Notes under the pieces: generated by a model
The model's input: the letters and a program-made list of their open reading frames with translations, nothing else
Told to the model about the DNA's origin: nothing
Databases searched by the model: none
Program-made: the position numbers and the translations under genes
Assembly (NCBI GenBank): GCA_026874595.1
Contig: CM049306.1
Location: 80,624,142-80,688,141, forward strand
Direction of reading: 5' to 3'
From: Sipunculus nudus
Lineage: Eukaryota; Annelida; Sipuncula; Golfingiida; Sipunculidae
Length of the DNA: 64,000 nucleotides
Part shown: one piece after another, positions 34,870-48,469 of the stretch
How positions within the stretch are numbered: position 1 is the stretch's first letter
Layout: the number at the start of each line of letters is the position of its first letter

Positions 34870-36594
34870 AAAGAAATAGCATTCTGCAATATTTGATAAT
34901 ATGAACTGTCTCAGACGTTGGCTTGGCGTTTGTTTTCGACCTCGTAGGATCACGATTCAACCCTCAATAATGCCTCCTGGTCTTGGCCCTGAGGTGTTCT
35001 CGACAGGTTATGACCGTGTTATCAACACACGACCTTAGGTCGGATTTTCTTACATTAATAAGAAGGCCAAAGTCCATGTCATTTTATTATTTTTTTCTCT
35101 TTCAATGCATAGTTCCATCGTCACGGAATAAATCCTAAGAAACATGATATTTTCGACCAGTAAGCCCTCCCGGTCACAGATTTTTCAAAGATCAAAAATT
35201 AGGAAATTTATTACGAAAAATGTTAGTACTCGCATTATGATAGCTTCCAAAAGATCACGTTTGTCTAATATTAGCTTTTGTGCAAATTATAACATGTTAT
35301 TGTAAAAATTGGCTGGATAATTTAAACCTGAGAAAACTGCTAATGAAATCACCTGACATTGTTTTATGCATAGACCCTGAATATAATTTGTAGCGCATCT
35401 AAAGACCAAGAGACGCCTACTGCATGTGGAGCTAGTTTTCTTTCGTGGAATAAGAGTTTTACCAGATCCGATCAAATTATATCGGACCAGGCAGGCCAGA
35501 ACCAGTGCCCTGTTCTGAATATTCATCAGTGTTTAAGAAATTAAGAAGTTTAATCAAACACTGAAGTGCAAATAATGTAATATAATATAGACATGGATAT
35601 GTTGGTCAAACACCAAACCGCAAGACCGCTAAAGTCATGCCTAGATAGGCATTTTAAATCCAAATAGGTGAATTCCATCAGAAGGATTCGATTAATGTTT
35701 GTCTACCGTGAACTTACGCTCTTTACACAGCGCTTTAAATATAGGCCTAGTACCTATATCGTAAGCGCTGTTTGTTATGACCTCGTATCCTGAATTGCTA
35801 CACCAGAGCTAGAGGAGCACTGTATTTTTGTGCAATCAGGTGAGACCTTGTGCTGGAAGGCACTGCCAAGCGAGAAATACACGGAGCCAATCATGTTCAT
35901 TTTGTTATGATTAACAGCTCATCGCCTCGGTAACCGTCAAAACAGGCCATAGGCTCAGAGAGAATTGCCCCAGACGTGGTTTGCTTAGGGCCTTGGGCAC
36001 ATAGGATGCCCGGCCGGTGAGCTGTAATTCAAACGAAACGTAACAACAAAGGCTGCGTGCACACCTCGCTGGCTGGTTTAAGTTCTGCAGACAACAGATA
36101 CATGGCTACGTTAACACAGTCATAATGGCATAATCGAATCGGTCGATCATGCGAGAATGCAGAGGAAGCAATTAAAATTCGACCATAAACTCATCAAAGG
36201 GCGCTTGAAGCGAAGCTATGGGCGGAGCTTGGATGCTTGTCGAGTGTTTGTTTATTGGCATCTGATTGGCTGTTGGCTGCTTGTCACATCATACGCACTT
36301 TTTTTTCAGCGGACAACGAACCGCCATCTGGTGTCTAATTATATCATAAACGGTCAAAGCTGGCAGTGTTAACATCAGTTGCTTCTTTAGAAGCGCAAGA
36401 TTTCCACTGCCTCTGGGGCGTACCGTGAACTGCAAATATGGTAGCTTAAATTACGATCAGACAAGCAAGGTGTTTTACATGATCCGAATAATAATAATAC
36501 CAAACCAAATGCCAGTGAAACTACCATACATTTCCATATAAAATGACTTACAAAAATTTAGTATTAATAGATACTATGTCCAATCATATTTACA

Positions 36595-36643
<49 letters not shown>

Positions 36644-37420
36644 ACCATTCATAATGATTCTTTTGCTTCTGTTAAATATCCTTGTTAATTGAAACTGAAA
36701 GGCGTTATCATATCTTCTGGTTAGATATCCCAACTGTGTTAAGTGTTCAGAAAAAAATCACCTTTTTAACTGTCAGTAATTAACAAAAGATATATCAATT
36801 TGCATACAAACAAAGAAGTGATATTGTGATATAGGTATGAACGCCCAGGCATATTTATTTCGGTAGATCTGAACTGGTTCCTGTACACAAGACTGTTAAG
36901 TTAAATAAATTCCATACGGATGGCCAAACTGCTGCGTCGTGATATTGATTGGTCACCCAGAAAGAGTGGCCAAATGGCTATAAAGTACGTTAATGTAAAA
37001 TGTTCTTATATCCTAAGAATTTTATCTGATACATTTATCTATATATCTTGTTATACTCTCCATATACTAGCCGGGTTAAAGAAAAAATCTATAAATAGGT
37101 ATGTTTTATGCGGAGCTATAAATAGATCGACAACAGGAAGTCGTGTGGTCGTGTTAGCGGAGTTTTACTGTAAATGATTGATGCACAAAACATTATGAAT
37201 CTACGTCACAATATTAGACATAGAAAGTACACCCCGTCTTATATCTACATTAAATTGTACACCGACCACTCAATGATAGCTTCTCAAATGTATCTCAAAT
37301 TTACCAAGAAACATTTTAGCAAATATATCTAACTAATTATCAATATTATAAATATATAAACTAAGTTTTATCGCAAAGACTGCCGTAATTTCCATTTTCA
37401 AAATATAAAAAAAAAATGAA
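34870..37420. other. Interior of composite element, no gene seen
   Basis: About 2.5 kb between the left arm and the satellite arrays. A moderately GC-rich patch lies at about 35780-36420 with a 71-codon frame I do not recognise, and a (TA)n run at 36593-36642. Confidence 0.6.
36593..36642. repeat. (TA)n
   Basis: Dinucleotide run with one GT break. Confidence 0.95.
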
Positions 37421-37671
37421 CATCAGGCATTTGTTCTTTTAACATTTTGACCATGTAAACCTATGTCTAGATTCCATGTTTGTCCAAATATCATTCAATG
37501 GTTTCTAATTTTATTCCAATTAGGATATATTAAAGAGAGTAGAATTTACATCAATGGCACTCCAGATATGCTTATAAATTTCAGTTAAACCATTGTTCAC
37601 ATGGATTAATTTGAATTTTTGAACATGAAAACCCACGTACAATGTTTGACCAATTTCTATGATTAGTTTTT

Positions 37672-39880
37672 TAGCTCAGCTGACTGTAAGTAATCTGAGC
37701 TTTAGCAATCACTCTTTGTCCGTCGTCCGTCCGGCCGTCCGGCCGTCTGTCCGTTATCAGGGCACAAATCGTAACCGCACGACCTAGAATCTTGTAACCT
37801 GGCATTCTGAGAGGTCCATGAAAAATCTCCTGGGAAACCAGAAATTACTTCTCTGTTACCCATATTCTTTGAGCTATGGGGCCCCAAAGTACCCCCCAGA
37901 ATTGTCAAAAATTTCATACAAAAACTTAAATATCTCATTAACTACATCACTGATGGTCATGATTTTTGGCATACATATTGATCATTGGATGTTCCATTAG
38001 TTCCTGCAGACTGGCGGCGCCACCTGTATTTTTAGATTTTTTACGAATTGTTTTCTCCATTTTTGAGACCTTTTAAAATGTGATCATCTGTTAACAGGGC
38101 ACAAATCGTGAAGACTAGACCTAGAATCTTCATTCTTGACACACAGGGAGACCCATGAAAAGTCTTCCTGGAAACCAGAAATTAGGTCTCTGTTACCGAT
38201 ATCCTTTGAGCTATGGGGCCCCAAAGTACCCCCTCAAAATAGTCAACAATTTCATACAAAAACTTAAATATCTCATTAACTACATCACTGATGGTCATGA
38301 TTTTTGGCATACATATTGATCATGTGATGTTCCATTAGTTCCTGCAGACTGGTAGCGCCACCTGTATTTTTCGATTTTTTACGAATTTTTTTCTCTATTT
38401 TTGAGATCTTCAAAAATGTGAAGATCTGTCAACAGGGTACAAATCGTAACAACTGGACCTAGAATCTTCCTCCTTGACATAGTGAGAGACCCATGAAAAG
38501 TCTTCATGGAAACCTGAAATAAGGTCTCTGTTACCCACATCCTTTGAGCTTTGGGGCTCCCAATTACCCCCCCCCCCCCCCCCAGAATAATGGCAAATTT
38601 GATAAAACAAATCGCAACATCTCAATAACTACAACACTAATGGTCATGATTTTTTGCATTCATAAAGATCAAGAGGTGTTCCATCAGTTCCTGTAGACTG
38701 GTGGCGCCACCAGTATTTTTTTCAAATTTATACAATGTTTTTTCTCTATTTTTGAGACCTTGTAGTTATTTGTCAACAGGCTACAAATCGTAACGACTGG
38801 ACCTAGAATCTTCATTCTTGACACACAGGAAGACCCATTAAAAGTCTCCATGGAAACCTGAAATTAGGTCTCTGTTACCCATATCCTTTAAGCTATGGCA
38901 CTCCAAAGTACAGCTCAGAATAATGGAAAATTTGATACAAAAGCTGAAGTATCTGAACAACTTATGCAGAGATCACCATAATTGTTTGCATTGATATTGA
39001 TCATGGAGTGTTTCATCAGTTTCTGCAGACTGGTGGCACCACCTGCATTTGTTCGTTTTTTACAAATTTTTCTCTATTTTGGAGACCTTTAAAGATTTGA
39101 ACATCTGTTAAGAGGGCACAAATCATAACAACTGGACCTAGAATCTTCATTCTTGACACACAGGGAGACCCATGAAAAGTCTCCACGGAAACCTGAAATA
39201 AGGTCTCTGTTACCCATATCCTTTAAGCTGTATGGCTCCTAAATACCCCCCCCCCAGAATAATGAAAAATTTCATACAAAAACTGCAGTATCTCTATAAC
39301 TACAACACTGATGGTCATGATTTCTGGCATACATATTGATCACGAGGTGTTACATCATTTCCTGCAGACTGGGTGCGCCACCTCTATTTTTTTCAATGTT
39401 TTTTTTCTATTTTTGAGACCTTTAAAGATGTGGTTATCTGTCAACAGGGTACAAATCGTAACAACTGGACCTAGAATCGTCATTCTTGTCATGCAAGGAG
39501 GCCCATGAAAGTGTCTGTGGAAACCTGAAATTAGGTCTCTGCTTCCCATATCCTTCAAGCTACAGGACTCCGAAGTATCCCTTTGAATAATGGAAAATTT
39601 GATACAAAAGCTGAAGGATCTGAAAAACTAATGCAGAGATCACCATGATTCTTTGCATGGATATTGACCTTTAAGTGTTTTTATTTGTTTCTGCAGACTG
39701 GTGGAGCCACCTGTATTTTTTTTAAAGTTTATGCATTTTTTCTCTGGTTTTGAGATATATAAATACAGACACAATCTTGGCCTGTTGGTTAAATCTGTTT
39801 GATGCTTCAAATGAATGAGTATATACTACCATTCAGATGATAAAATTTCCTTTTGCGAATCTCTTCCCAGTCAGCTGAGC
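37672..39880 (+). mobile_element. CCGTC-headed TIR element with internal satellite, copy 1
   Basis: The head TTAGCTCAGCTGACTG and tail CAGTCAGCTGAGC are inverted. After the head comes a GTCCGTCGTCCGTCCGGCCG run, then about six tandem units of roughly 336 bp. Each unit has ACAAATCGTAAC, GGACCTAGAATCTTC, GGTCTCTGTTACCCATATCC and CTGCAGACTGGTGGCGCCAC. It resembles MITEs with internal tandem repeats known in molluscs. Confidence 0.85.
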
Positions 39881-40077
39881 GTCATGACCCATGTGTCACT
39901 TGTTTCAGATATTGGGGAAAGTAGACTTTCAACCAATGGTGGCGCTAATCTGCTTGTTAAAAGTTAAAATATGAAATAAACAGTTGTTAATATAGTTTTA
40001 TTTTAAAAACATTGACCATGAAAACTTTTGACCAGTTATAATGCTTAGTTCTTGGGATATTGGAGAAGTTAGAATTT

Positions 40078-41819
40078 TTAGCTTAGCTGACTGGAAGTCA
40101 TCTGAGCTATAGCGATATCGTCCGTCGTCTGTCCGTCGGGCCGTCGTGTCGTCAGTTAACAAGACACAAATCGTAAACTCTGGACCACGAAACTTGTAAC
40201 TGGAAACCCATAGAGACCCAGAACAGATCTCCTTGGTAACCTGGAATTAGGTCACTGCGACCTAATTCTCCGAGCTATGGGGCTCGAAATTACCTACCAT
40301 TATAATAAAAAATTTGATACAAAATTTCCAGTATCTGAATAACTGATGCATTGATCACCAAGGTTCTTTGTAAGCATATTGCCCATGGAGTGTGTCAATA
40401 GTTCTTGCAGGCTGGTGGCGCAACCTGTATTTTTTACCCAATCTTTACGCACTTATTTCTCTATTTTAGAGTCAAAATGAAACCGTCGTAAATTTTTGAC
40501 CTAGAATCTTCTGCCTTGACATCCAGAAAGGACTATTTAAACTCTCCTTGGAAATCTGTAATGAGGTCCCTGTTACCCTTATCCTCTGAGCTATGCGACT
40601 CGCAATACCCCCAAAATATTTAGAACTTGATACAATAGTTCGAGTATCTGGTTAACAGATGCATTGATCGCAATGATTTTTTTGCATGCATAACAATCAC
40701 CGATTGTTTTATCAGTTCCTGCAGACACGTGGCGCTACGTGTATTTTTTTTCCAATTTTACGTGCTCTGTTTTGAGACCTTCAAATGAAGTAGTCCTCCA
40801 TTAACAGAGCACAAATCGTAACTGATTGACCAAGGATTTTCTAACGTGACATCCCGAGAGGTCATTGACAAAATCTTTTTGGAAACCTGAAAGTTGGTCT
40901 CTGTTACCCATATCCTTCAAGCTATGGGGTTGATAATACCCCCAGAATAATTGATAAAAAAGATCCAGTATTTGAATAACTGATGCATTGACATCATGAT
41001 TCTTTGCATGCGTATAGATCATGGTGTGTTTTATCAGTTCCTGAAGACTGGTGGTGCACTTGTATTTTCCCAATTTTAACGCATGTTGTCTCACTTTTTT
41101 TAGACCGAATGAAGTGGTCGTCCGTTAACAGGGCACCATTCGGTACTGTTGGACATAGAATCTTCTATCTTGACACCCTGACAGGCCCATGAAACATCTC
41201 TTTTGGACACCTGAAGTTGGGTCTCTGGTACTCTTAACCCCCCCCCCCGAATAATTAAACATTTGATACAAAAGCGCCAGTATCTGAATAACTAATGCAT
41301 TGATCGCCATATTGCATGGGGTGTTTCATCAGTTCCGTTGGACTAGTGGCGAATTTTTACACATCTTTTTGTCCATTTTTGAGACCTCAAGTGAAGCAGT
41401 CTGACTGTTAATAGGCCACAAACTGCAACAGTAAGAGCTAGAATCTACTTACCGTACATCAATGTACATGGGCAAATTTCCTTGGAAAACTGAAATTATG
41501 TCAAAGTGACCTATAGTCTGCAAAATATTTGAAAGAACATGATTTGAACACTCTTTAGGACAGATTTGCTCCAATGCATGGACATAGCTGGACCTAAAAA
41601 CTTCTAATTTGATTAAGATCCAGGGAGGTTCCTGTAAACATTTCTTGGAAATGCGAAATAATGTCACTGTTACCTATATTTTGCAAGCTGTGTGAAAGTA
41701 CATTATTTAAACACACTGTCAGATAAATGAGCACAAATTGCAGCTGGATGTAGAGTAAGGTCACTGCACTCTGGGAATCATTTTACTCGTTGTTCAAGGT
41801 TCCTTGAATTCAGCTGAGC
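40078..41819 (+). mobile_element. CCGTC-headed TIR element with internal satellite, copy 2
   Basis: Head TTAGCTTAGCTGACTG with GTCCGTCGTCTGTCCGTC, about five more diverged 330-bp units, tail TTCAGCTGAGC. The unit is the same as in copy 1 (GACCTAGAATCTTC, TCAGTTCCTGCAGAC), but more decayed towards the right end. Confidence 0.8.
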
Positions 41820-44125
41820 CTCATAGCCGATGGGCCACTTGCTATCAATGGCTGCCCCAAGTGGCATATCAAAATTAAAAACAAAAACAAAACGTTTGAC
41901 CTGTTATCAGGATAAGTTCTTGAGATATTGAGGAAGGCGGAATTTTCACCAATGGCGGCCTTAATTTACATTTAAAATTTAAATATAAAATTTGTCAATA
42001 TGGTTTCATTTGAATCTTTGCCACAAAAACGTAGGTCTAGACACAATATTTGACCATTTATAATGGTTATAGTTCTTGAGAAATACATTTTTCGTCGATG
42101 GCGGCCCTAATTTGCATATTACAAAAATTGCCGAAGGCTGTCGTGTAGAACACCCATCTTAAAAGTGTTAGCGGACCCCTACCATCACAAATTCATAAAA
42201 AAACCTTGTACTATAGACAGGTCATAAGTATTCCCTATTGGCATCTCGACTAGCACAGAGGAAACCAGAAATCACATTAATTGTTTTTCCAAAGTATGTG
42301 AATGGGCACCTTTAAACTACTTATAATTAAACTATAGTTATTGTGAAAAATGCTTAATAAAAATACCCAGATGCCTTTCTCGCTTTCTGGGGCCATGTTT
42401 AACTGACGATTTTCACCCTTAGGAATGAATACTAACGTATTTTAGTCAAATTTATTAAAGAATAAGAAAAAAAACAGTTTAAGAAAAAACTGATATATTA
42501 TCGATCGTTATCAATGTCCAGAGGTGCGTGTTGTAAGCATTAGCATATACATGTATTGTTTCAGGGAGTATATAAGCAATAAATCTAACCAATACACCAA
42601 TATAATATTTGTATTCGTCTCTTCAGGAGTGTTGGCATGGGTTTTGTACCCGGTCATTTGCTTATTACACGTGTGTAGATGTCTTTGAAAATTCATAAAT
42701 CTCCAATAAACCATACTTTTCGGAAAATTTATAAGGAAAGAAAATACATGATCTAGCAGTGTTCAGTTAATGATTCCCATGTTGTGACTAAGATCAAGCT
42801 AAATCTGAAGCCAACTAGTAGACTTGTAAACGTGATATAACTGAATATGATTAAATATCGGAGGATAAGTTGAGCAAGTAATATATCACCGACGGATGAA
42901 ATGCCACGAAACCATTATTTAAAAACATATAACAGTACTAATATGGCCGATTTATTTATAGTTCATAGTAATCTCTATAAATCCCCAGTTACTTCAACAG
43001 ATATGCTTGAACAGGATAACACACATTTCTGAGACTGTCATGAGATTTAGAATCCTTGTGTTGATGGGACTTTTTTTCCTCCCTGCATTTTTATCTCAGT
43101 TTAATAAATAGGTTCATTTCTTGGTACAAATGGCAAACATGTTTATATTTTCTGTGTAACTTTCATTTTTACCGTGTTAGTCTGCATATATTTCGGCTTT
43201 ACCTGTTTATCAGGCGTAGATCATTTAATTCTGATATACACCTCACCCGCTTAGACCTCAAAGTGGAGTTGTTGGAATGAGAAATTGTCTCCCAGTGGAT
43301 CTTAAATATAGGCCTGCTATAAACAGTACCAATTTATTGATAGGTACGTTCCGTTCTCCGTAAACACAAAAACATGGACTACGCTGTCTTGTCACTTCTA
43401 AGACAACGATGTGAAGGCTGCCTTTCCCTGTTCGTTTTCTGTGATACATTTAAAAATATAAATAAATCATATTATGCCTTATTTTTGTTAATATCTACTG
43501 CTAAAATAGTTGGTCACACCGTTGGTTTGTCTGTGTGTTTGTTTGTCTGTTAGCAACATTACTAAAAACATTATCAACAGATTTTGAAATTTTCAGGATA
43601 GGTCGTCATTGATACAAGAAACAATTGATAAAACACAATTTCTAAATCATTTTTTTTTTTATTTCTTTAAACTTTCTTAATACGTCGACTTTATTTTTAC
43701 ATTCCTCTAAACAGCATCATGCACTATATGGGTCTAATGTTAAGATTGTCTGAAGCGATGGGGGGAACCCTGGAATAACTAAATTGGCATCCTCACCTGT
43801 TACGCTTTAACGTAGTAAAGCAGTAGAGTCCTCCCTATAACATTTAAGGGTCCTTATATCTACACCAAATATAAAAATGTCTTTTTCCCACTTCAGAACG
43901 TCAAACAGTTCTGAAAGTACAAACTGACAACAACGTAGTACGTTAATGGTTTTAACATGATGTAATAAATACCATTTAAACGCAAACATCTGTCATACTG
44001 GCCGTATCTTTAATCTATTTGCAGGTCCCACTCATAGAGATCTACCTTGACGCAGTATAAGTAAGTTGTTGCGGTGATTTAGATGACGTACATAGATTGT
44101 CTGTAATAATGAACACAAAGTTAAT

Positions 44126-44148
44126 TATATATATATACATGTATATAT

Positions 44149-44212
<64 letters not shown>
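44126..44212. repeat. (TA)n
   Basis: Long run with a few AAA breaks. Confidence 0.95.
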
Positions 44213-45600
44213 CATGATGAAATTCAAATTAATCCATTCACCAATGTCGGCTGTAGTACCTGAAGGAAACATTAACTAGTCTTGTATTATTTTGTAACTC
44301 GGAGTTACCTGTACTTCATCTCTCACACTTAAAACCATCCCACCTGCTTCAAGATCACTTTTGTCTGCTTATAAAATAGGTTAATTAAATGGTTGCAATG
44401 GTAATATACATCCATAACTATACTCTATAATATCAGCTAAAGGAGGAATACCAAAGACTGATAAAAGATGATCATCATTTTTTTCAGTAAGGCTTCATTC
44501 AGATTTTTAGCAGCGCGCCATGGTAATTCAAGTGAAAGATGTAAATAAACAAGTCAAGAACCCAAGCTTAGTGAAACAATACTGTGTACCAAATTTAAAA
44601 GGTTTATCTCATATATAGATTCCCTCGACTCTATGCAGATGTGCCTCCCCGATTAACTATTTATATTAGTGATTAAAGAGCAGGAAGGCATGATGCATTT
44701 AAGTTGAACCTGTTGATTTTACCTATATATAGAAGTGTTGTTGCAGTTGCTTAAGTTCCGTCAAACCCTGCTTACCGCTCTGTTTCCATCTGGATAACAC
44801 CGGAATGTGCTGTGTTACGTTAACTCTAGATGTACTCATCGGGTCAGTCAGTCTTGGTGTCTTAGCCATTTTAAACTCTGTGAGCAATTTTATCGAAACT
44901 ACTTTTTACGTTATTCATCGCAATGCCCATAAACAGCGAGAATAAGGCAACAGTCATACACTTCTCTGAGCAAATATTCATAAGGGAAATCCAGTGCTTA
45001 TAAGTTGTTCTGTTTAAAATTGAGTCAAGGCATGTCGGGAATTGCCAAGAAAGCAATATGTCACTAAAGACCCCCCCCCCCCCCCAATTCCTAACATGCG
45101 ACACATTATGAATCCGATGGTTTTGTGTCCGGAAATAAATTTTATTAGATAAATTATATACAACATGATATAGAATACACGTAATATAATACAGCAAAAT
45201 TAGGTCTTTATCAGCAATATCAATCTTGAAGGTAATGTAGTCCATGTGCCTTTGAACTATCACTCCTACTACTTTTCAGTGGATATGCGTGTTTCAGTAT
45301 TGTAGTATGTATGCTTGAACGTTTCATCTTATTGGTTTAGTTGGGGGGGGGGACTAAAGTTCAGCCCATTACCTGCAGACAGAAAAGCTGTAGAGTTATA
45401 TATGAAAGGAATGTCAAATGATTTATTTCTATATTACCTTATCGAGCAATGTTAAATTGATGGAAATTTACATATTTTTAAAAAGAATTATTTATTCAAA
45501 GATCCATCGGCTGAGAGTTTTTATTGAAAAACATTTAAACTATCCTCATTATCTATGTCAGCATGTATATAGAGATTATTGTACTTCAGTTTTTACATGG

Positions 45601-45601
<1 letters not shown>

Positions 45602-45649
<48 letters not shown>

Positions 45650-45650
45650 T
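45602..45650. repeat. (TA)n
   Basis: Dinucleotide run. Confidence 0.95.
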
Positions 45651-45994
45651 GTACAGTTAGTATACATGTCACCTGCAACTGAGCAATAAAATATCATGTA
45701 AATCAGATCAAGATTAAAACAACCAACATTACCTATCAACTTGGCAGTTTTAGAAAATGAGATCTAGCGACAACACACAAAAGATTAAAAGAGGAAATGT
45801 CATTGGTTTGCACTTAGGGGAGGTCTAAAATACCCCCCCCCCCCCAATGAGAAATTAGTAAAATTTCCCCTGCTTGTTAAAACTGCTGGCAGAATTTTAA
45901 AACCGCTCAAAACTAAACTATTTCCAGGGCTTCGGTGATTTATGTTTCTTTTTTAATTTTTATTGTCGGAGGGAACCGCCTCCATTTTTAATGC

Positions 45995-46380
45995 TTGCTC
46001 AAAAGGGCATGATCAGGAGCAATATTATGCACATTATTTCACACTTCCAGTTCAGTTTTGCTCTATACAAAAGATTCCTTTAGCAAAACCACCCCAGTAC
46101 ACAGTCTCAGTACATCGTACACGACTGTTTAACAGCTTATTATTGTTCTTTATTTTTGTAAACACAGTCCACTTGTGTCTGTTTACCATAAAACGGCCGC
46201 CTGACCGGAGTTCCGATTGTGAGCCGCAACACGGCGTGTTTCAGCCAGCGGTACATGTATTACATTTGTTAGGCCAAGTCAGTCGGGGCATCTCCTCATT
46301 GACACGTTGTGGCCCTGACGATGCATGCCCTGTGTTTATGTTGACACCTATATGATCGGATTAGGTGACAGGGCAGTATC
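45995..46380 (+). mobile_element. Short TIR element, copy B (truncated)
   Basis: Plus-strand homologue of the element at 6216-6730: AAAAGGGCATGATCAGGAGC, CAGTTCAGTTTTGCTC, GTTTACCATAAAACGGCCGC and GCATCTCCTCATTGACACG. The 3' third and the GGGGCCC terminus are missing; it stops near a GACACCTATATGATCG match. Confidence 0.75.
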
Positions 46381-46414
46381 ACATGCTTCCTCTCATGTTA
46401 TAACCTGGGGTTAA

Positions 46415-46640
46415 CCAGACTCAGTTAATTTCTGCACGTGCAGTCCCTGGGTCATACCACCGAGAAAACCATGAAAGGGGCACTCGTTTGTCAGTGAAAC
46501 ACGGCCGTTGGGCACCGCTTTCCAATTAAGCCGACAGTGCGCTCGGGGCTTAGATTCGAACTCGTGATCTCCCGGCGTTGAGTCCTGTGCTCTACTCCTG
46601 AGCCCCAGAAGCAGGGCGGGTGTTTCAATTTTGCTACAAG
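46415..46640 (-). mobile_element. tRNA-derived SINE
   Basis: The minus strand has a tRNA-like head, GGGGCTCAGGAGTAGAGCAC (A-box), then GAGTTCGAATCTAA (B-box) at about 46551-46565, followed by a non-tRNA body. There is no acceptor stem or proper anticodon arm, so it is not a tRNA gene. The head is shared with the truncated copy at 26566. Confidence 0.75.
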
Positions 46641-46689
46641 TCATACGGTCCATATTCCCAGGTTCATTCGGGTATATGTGGCTGCACAA

Positions 46690-46890
46690 TTGTAATTATT
46701 CCTTAAAGTCCTCCCTGATTATCCGGATCAGTATTCGGATCAACACCAACATTTAATTGATCCTTTCTTGACGCATTTTCGAAAGCTTATGAGTATCTCC
46801 TGAGATTCCGTTCACGAGTTATCTTGTGAACAAGCATACCAACACATACGAACGGGAAAGAACACATACCCTCCTGGCGGAGGCAGTTAT
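46690..46890 (-). repeat. Dispersed repeat, CCGCCAGGAGGG copy
   Basis: Minus strand starts GCCTCCGCCAGGAGGGTATG, then TTCTTTCCCGTTCGTATG, and runs on to GATCCGAATACTGATCCGG. It is homologous to the plus copy at 26808-27020, and both sit beside SINE sequence. Confidence 0.65.
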
Positions 46891-48460
46891 CACGTTTTCT
46901 ACCTGGTAAAGTCTCAAAGTAAGGCCAAAAAAATATATATGGTTCCCAGGCACTTTTTTTCATAAATCAGTGCGGCGGGCGGTGTATTTTTTTTACCTTT
47001 TTTTATGTTTCGAATAAAATGTCGTATGATCAGGGAACAGCATGAAATATCAATTTAATAACAAAATCACTACATAAATTGTATTATTTATCTTCTTGAA
47101 AGATAAAAATCAAAATAACAATTTTTGATGCAAGGGCTTAAAATTGACGGGGGGGGGGGGGGTGTCTGAGAACCATATCTTTTATTTTTTGGTCAAAATC
47201 TATAAACATATCAATATGGTCTGTATAGTATGAATTTTATGCAGAACTATCAAGCGGAAGCATTTGTAGTGTAGTGGCCTATGAATGGCCATTGTTTCCA
47301 TCTCAATGTAACTTTCAGTCTCAATAAATCATGTTAATGGATTTGTCATGACCAAAGGTGTCGTCAACAAGTATGCAATACGCTTTGATAATAATTCTTC
47401 CGGTAAAAGAAGGTGTGCGAAGACCTATATAGGGAAGTAAAGGTGGCGGTGACCCCTAACGGGCTGTTTAAATAAAATAGAGACCAACGAGTTTCGACGC
47501 TCAGCTGAAGTAGTCTATAAGGATATTTTCTATAATTTTTTTTCAAAATGTGGGTCATATGACCCTTAGTTTTGACCTTGTGAACCAGTCACCAGTTTTC
47601 AATCTTATCTGGGAACATGTTAAAAGCATCTCTTGTGTGAAATGTAAGGGGAACATCTTCAGTACTTCTGAAGTCAAAGTTGACATAATACGGTAAAGAG
47701 AACCTTGAAGATAAAGCACAAGGTTTCGAACTCATCTGAGAACATACTGGAAACCACTTGTCAAATAAGAGGGGAAAATATGCAATTCATCCAAAGTTAT
47801 CACGTTCCAAAGTTATCACGTTCCAAAGTTATCACGTTCCAAACAAATACGAAAGTTGACTATAACTATAACTGAGCTGCTTTGACCTTTACGATCCTGG
47901 CAAAGAATATCTTTTTTGATCTCATCCGAGAACTTGGTTGAAAACGTGTTTCACAGTTCAGAACAAAATACCCAGTATTTCAATATTTATTGGGGTTGCG
48001 GTGGGGGCGGGGGGGGGGCGGGTGAAGATGGGCTTGGCAGTGAATCTGCTTACAGTTCCTTTGGTGTTGACATTGACAGTTTCAATCCCGGGCAAGGCGT
48101 AAGTGAGCATAGTGAACGTATCACATGACCCAGACTCATTCGTGCTGGAACATCTACAAGACTACAATCAAACGTGAGGGAGATGGCCGGGCACCCGAAC
48201 TTGGCAAAGGAGACTTCACACAGCTAGTCTTAAAACGGTGTCATCCATTTACATTAGCTTTCTGGGCGCAAATACCTGCGAATTGTCTATTGTGAATTGC
48301 CTATTCCAGCAGCACACGGACTTTGCTGTCGATACCCCTTTCTAGCACATCCAGTCGAGCCATGTTAACCTGAAACTAACACCAGTCACTTTGGACAAAG
48401 CTTATTGCTGTGGTAAATATGGTCCCAAGGTATAAGAGATGCTCTTTATAGGATGCGGTA
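46891..48460. other. Intergenic, no gene seen
   Basis: Contains three perfect 16-bp units CCAAAGTTATCACGTT at about 47798-47845 and poly-G tracts at about 47149-47162 and 48002-48019. No coding region recognised. Confidence 0.65.
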
Positions 48461-48469
48461 TTTTACAGA

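Larger units (their letters stand above)
34254..42210. mobile_element. 8-kb composite element with long inverted arms
   Basis: The left tip (TACAAGG..., then GATGGTAGGGGTCC) is repeated inverted at the right tip (GGACCCCTACCATC..., then CCTTGTA). Each arm is built of diverged copies, about 190 bp long, of a unit with GCAAATTAGGGCCGCCATTG, CAATATCTCAAGAACT, CTGGTCAAA and AGACCTACGTTTTCATGGC. The left arm is about 34254-34860 and the right arm about 41880-42210. More copies in right-arm orientation lie at about 37430-37670 and 39890-40080. No transposase frame was found. Confidence 0.75.
42211..45945. other. Intergenic, no gene seen
   Basis: AT-rich with homopolymers (poly-C near 45070-45085, poly-G near 45344-45352). 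No coding region or structured repeat recognised apart from the TA runs listed separately. Confidence 0.65.

Noticed and set aside
46545-46615. A tRNA gene on the minus strand
   Set aside because: A-box and B-box are present, but there is no matching acceptor stem or anticodon arm, and a related truncated copy exists. It is a SINE head.
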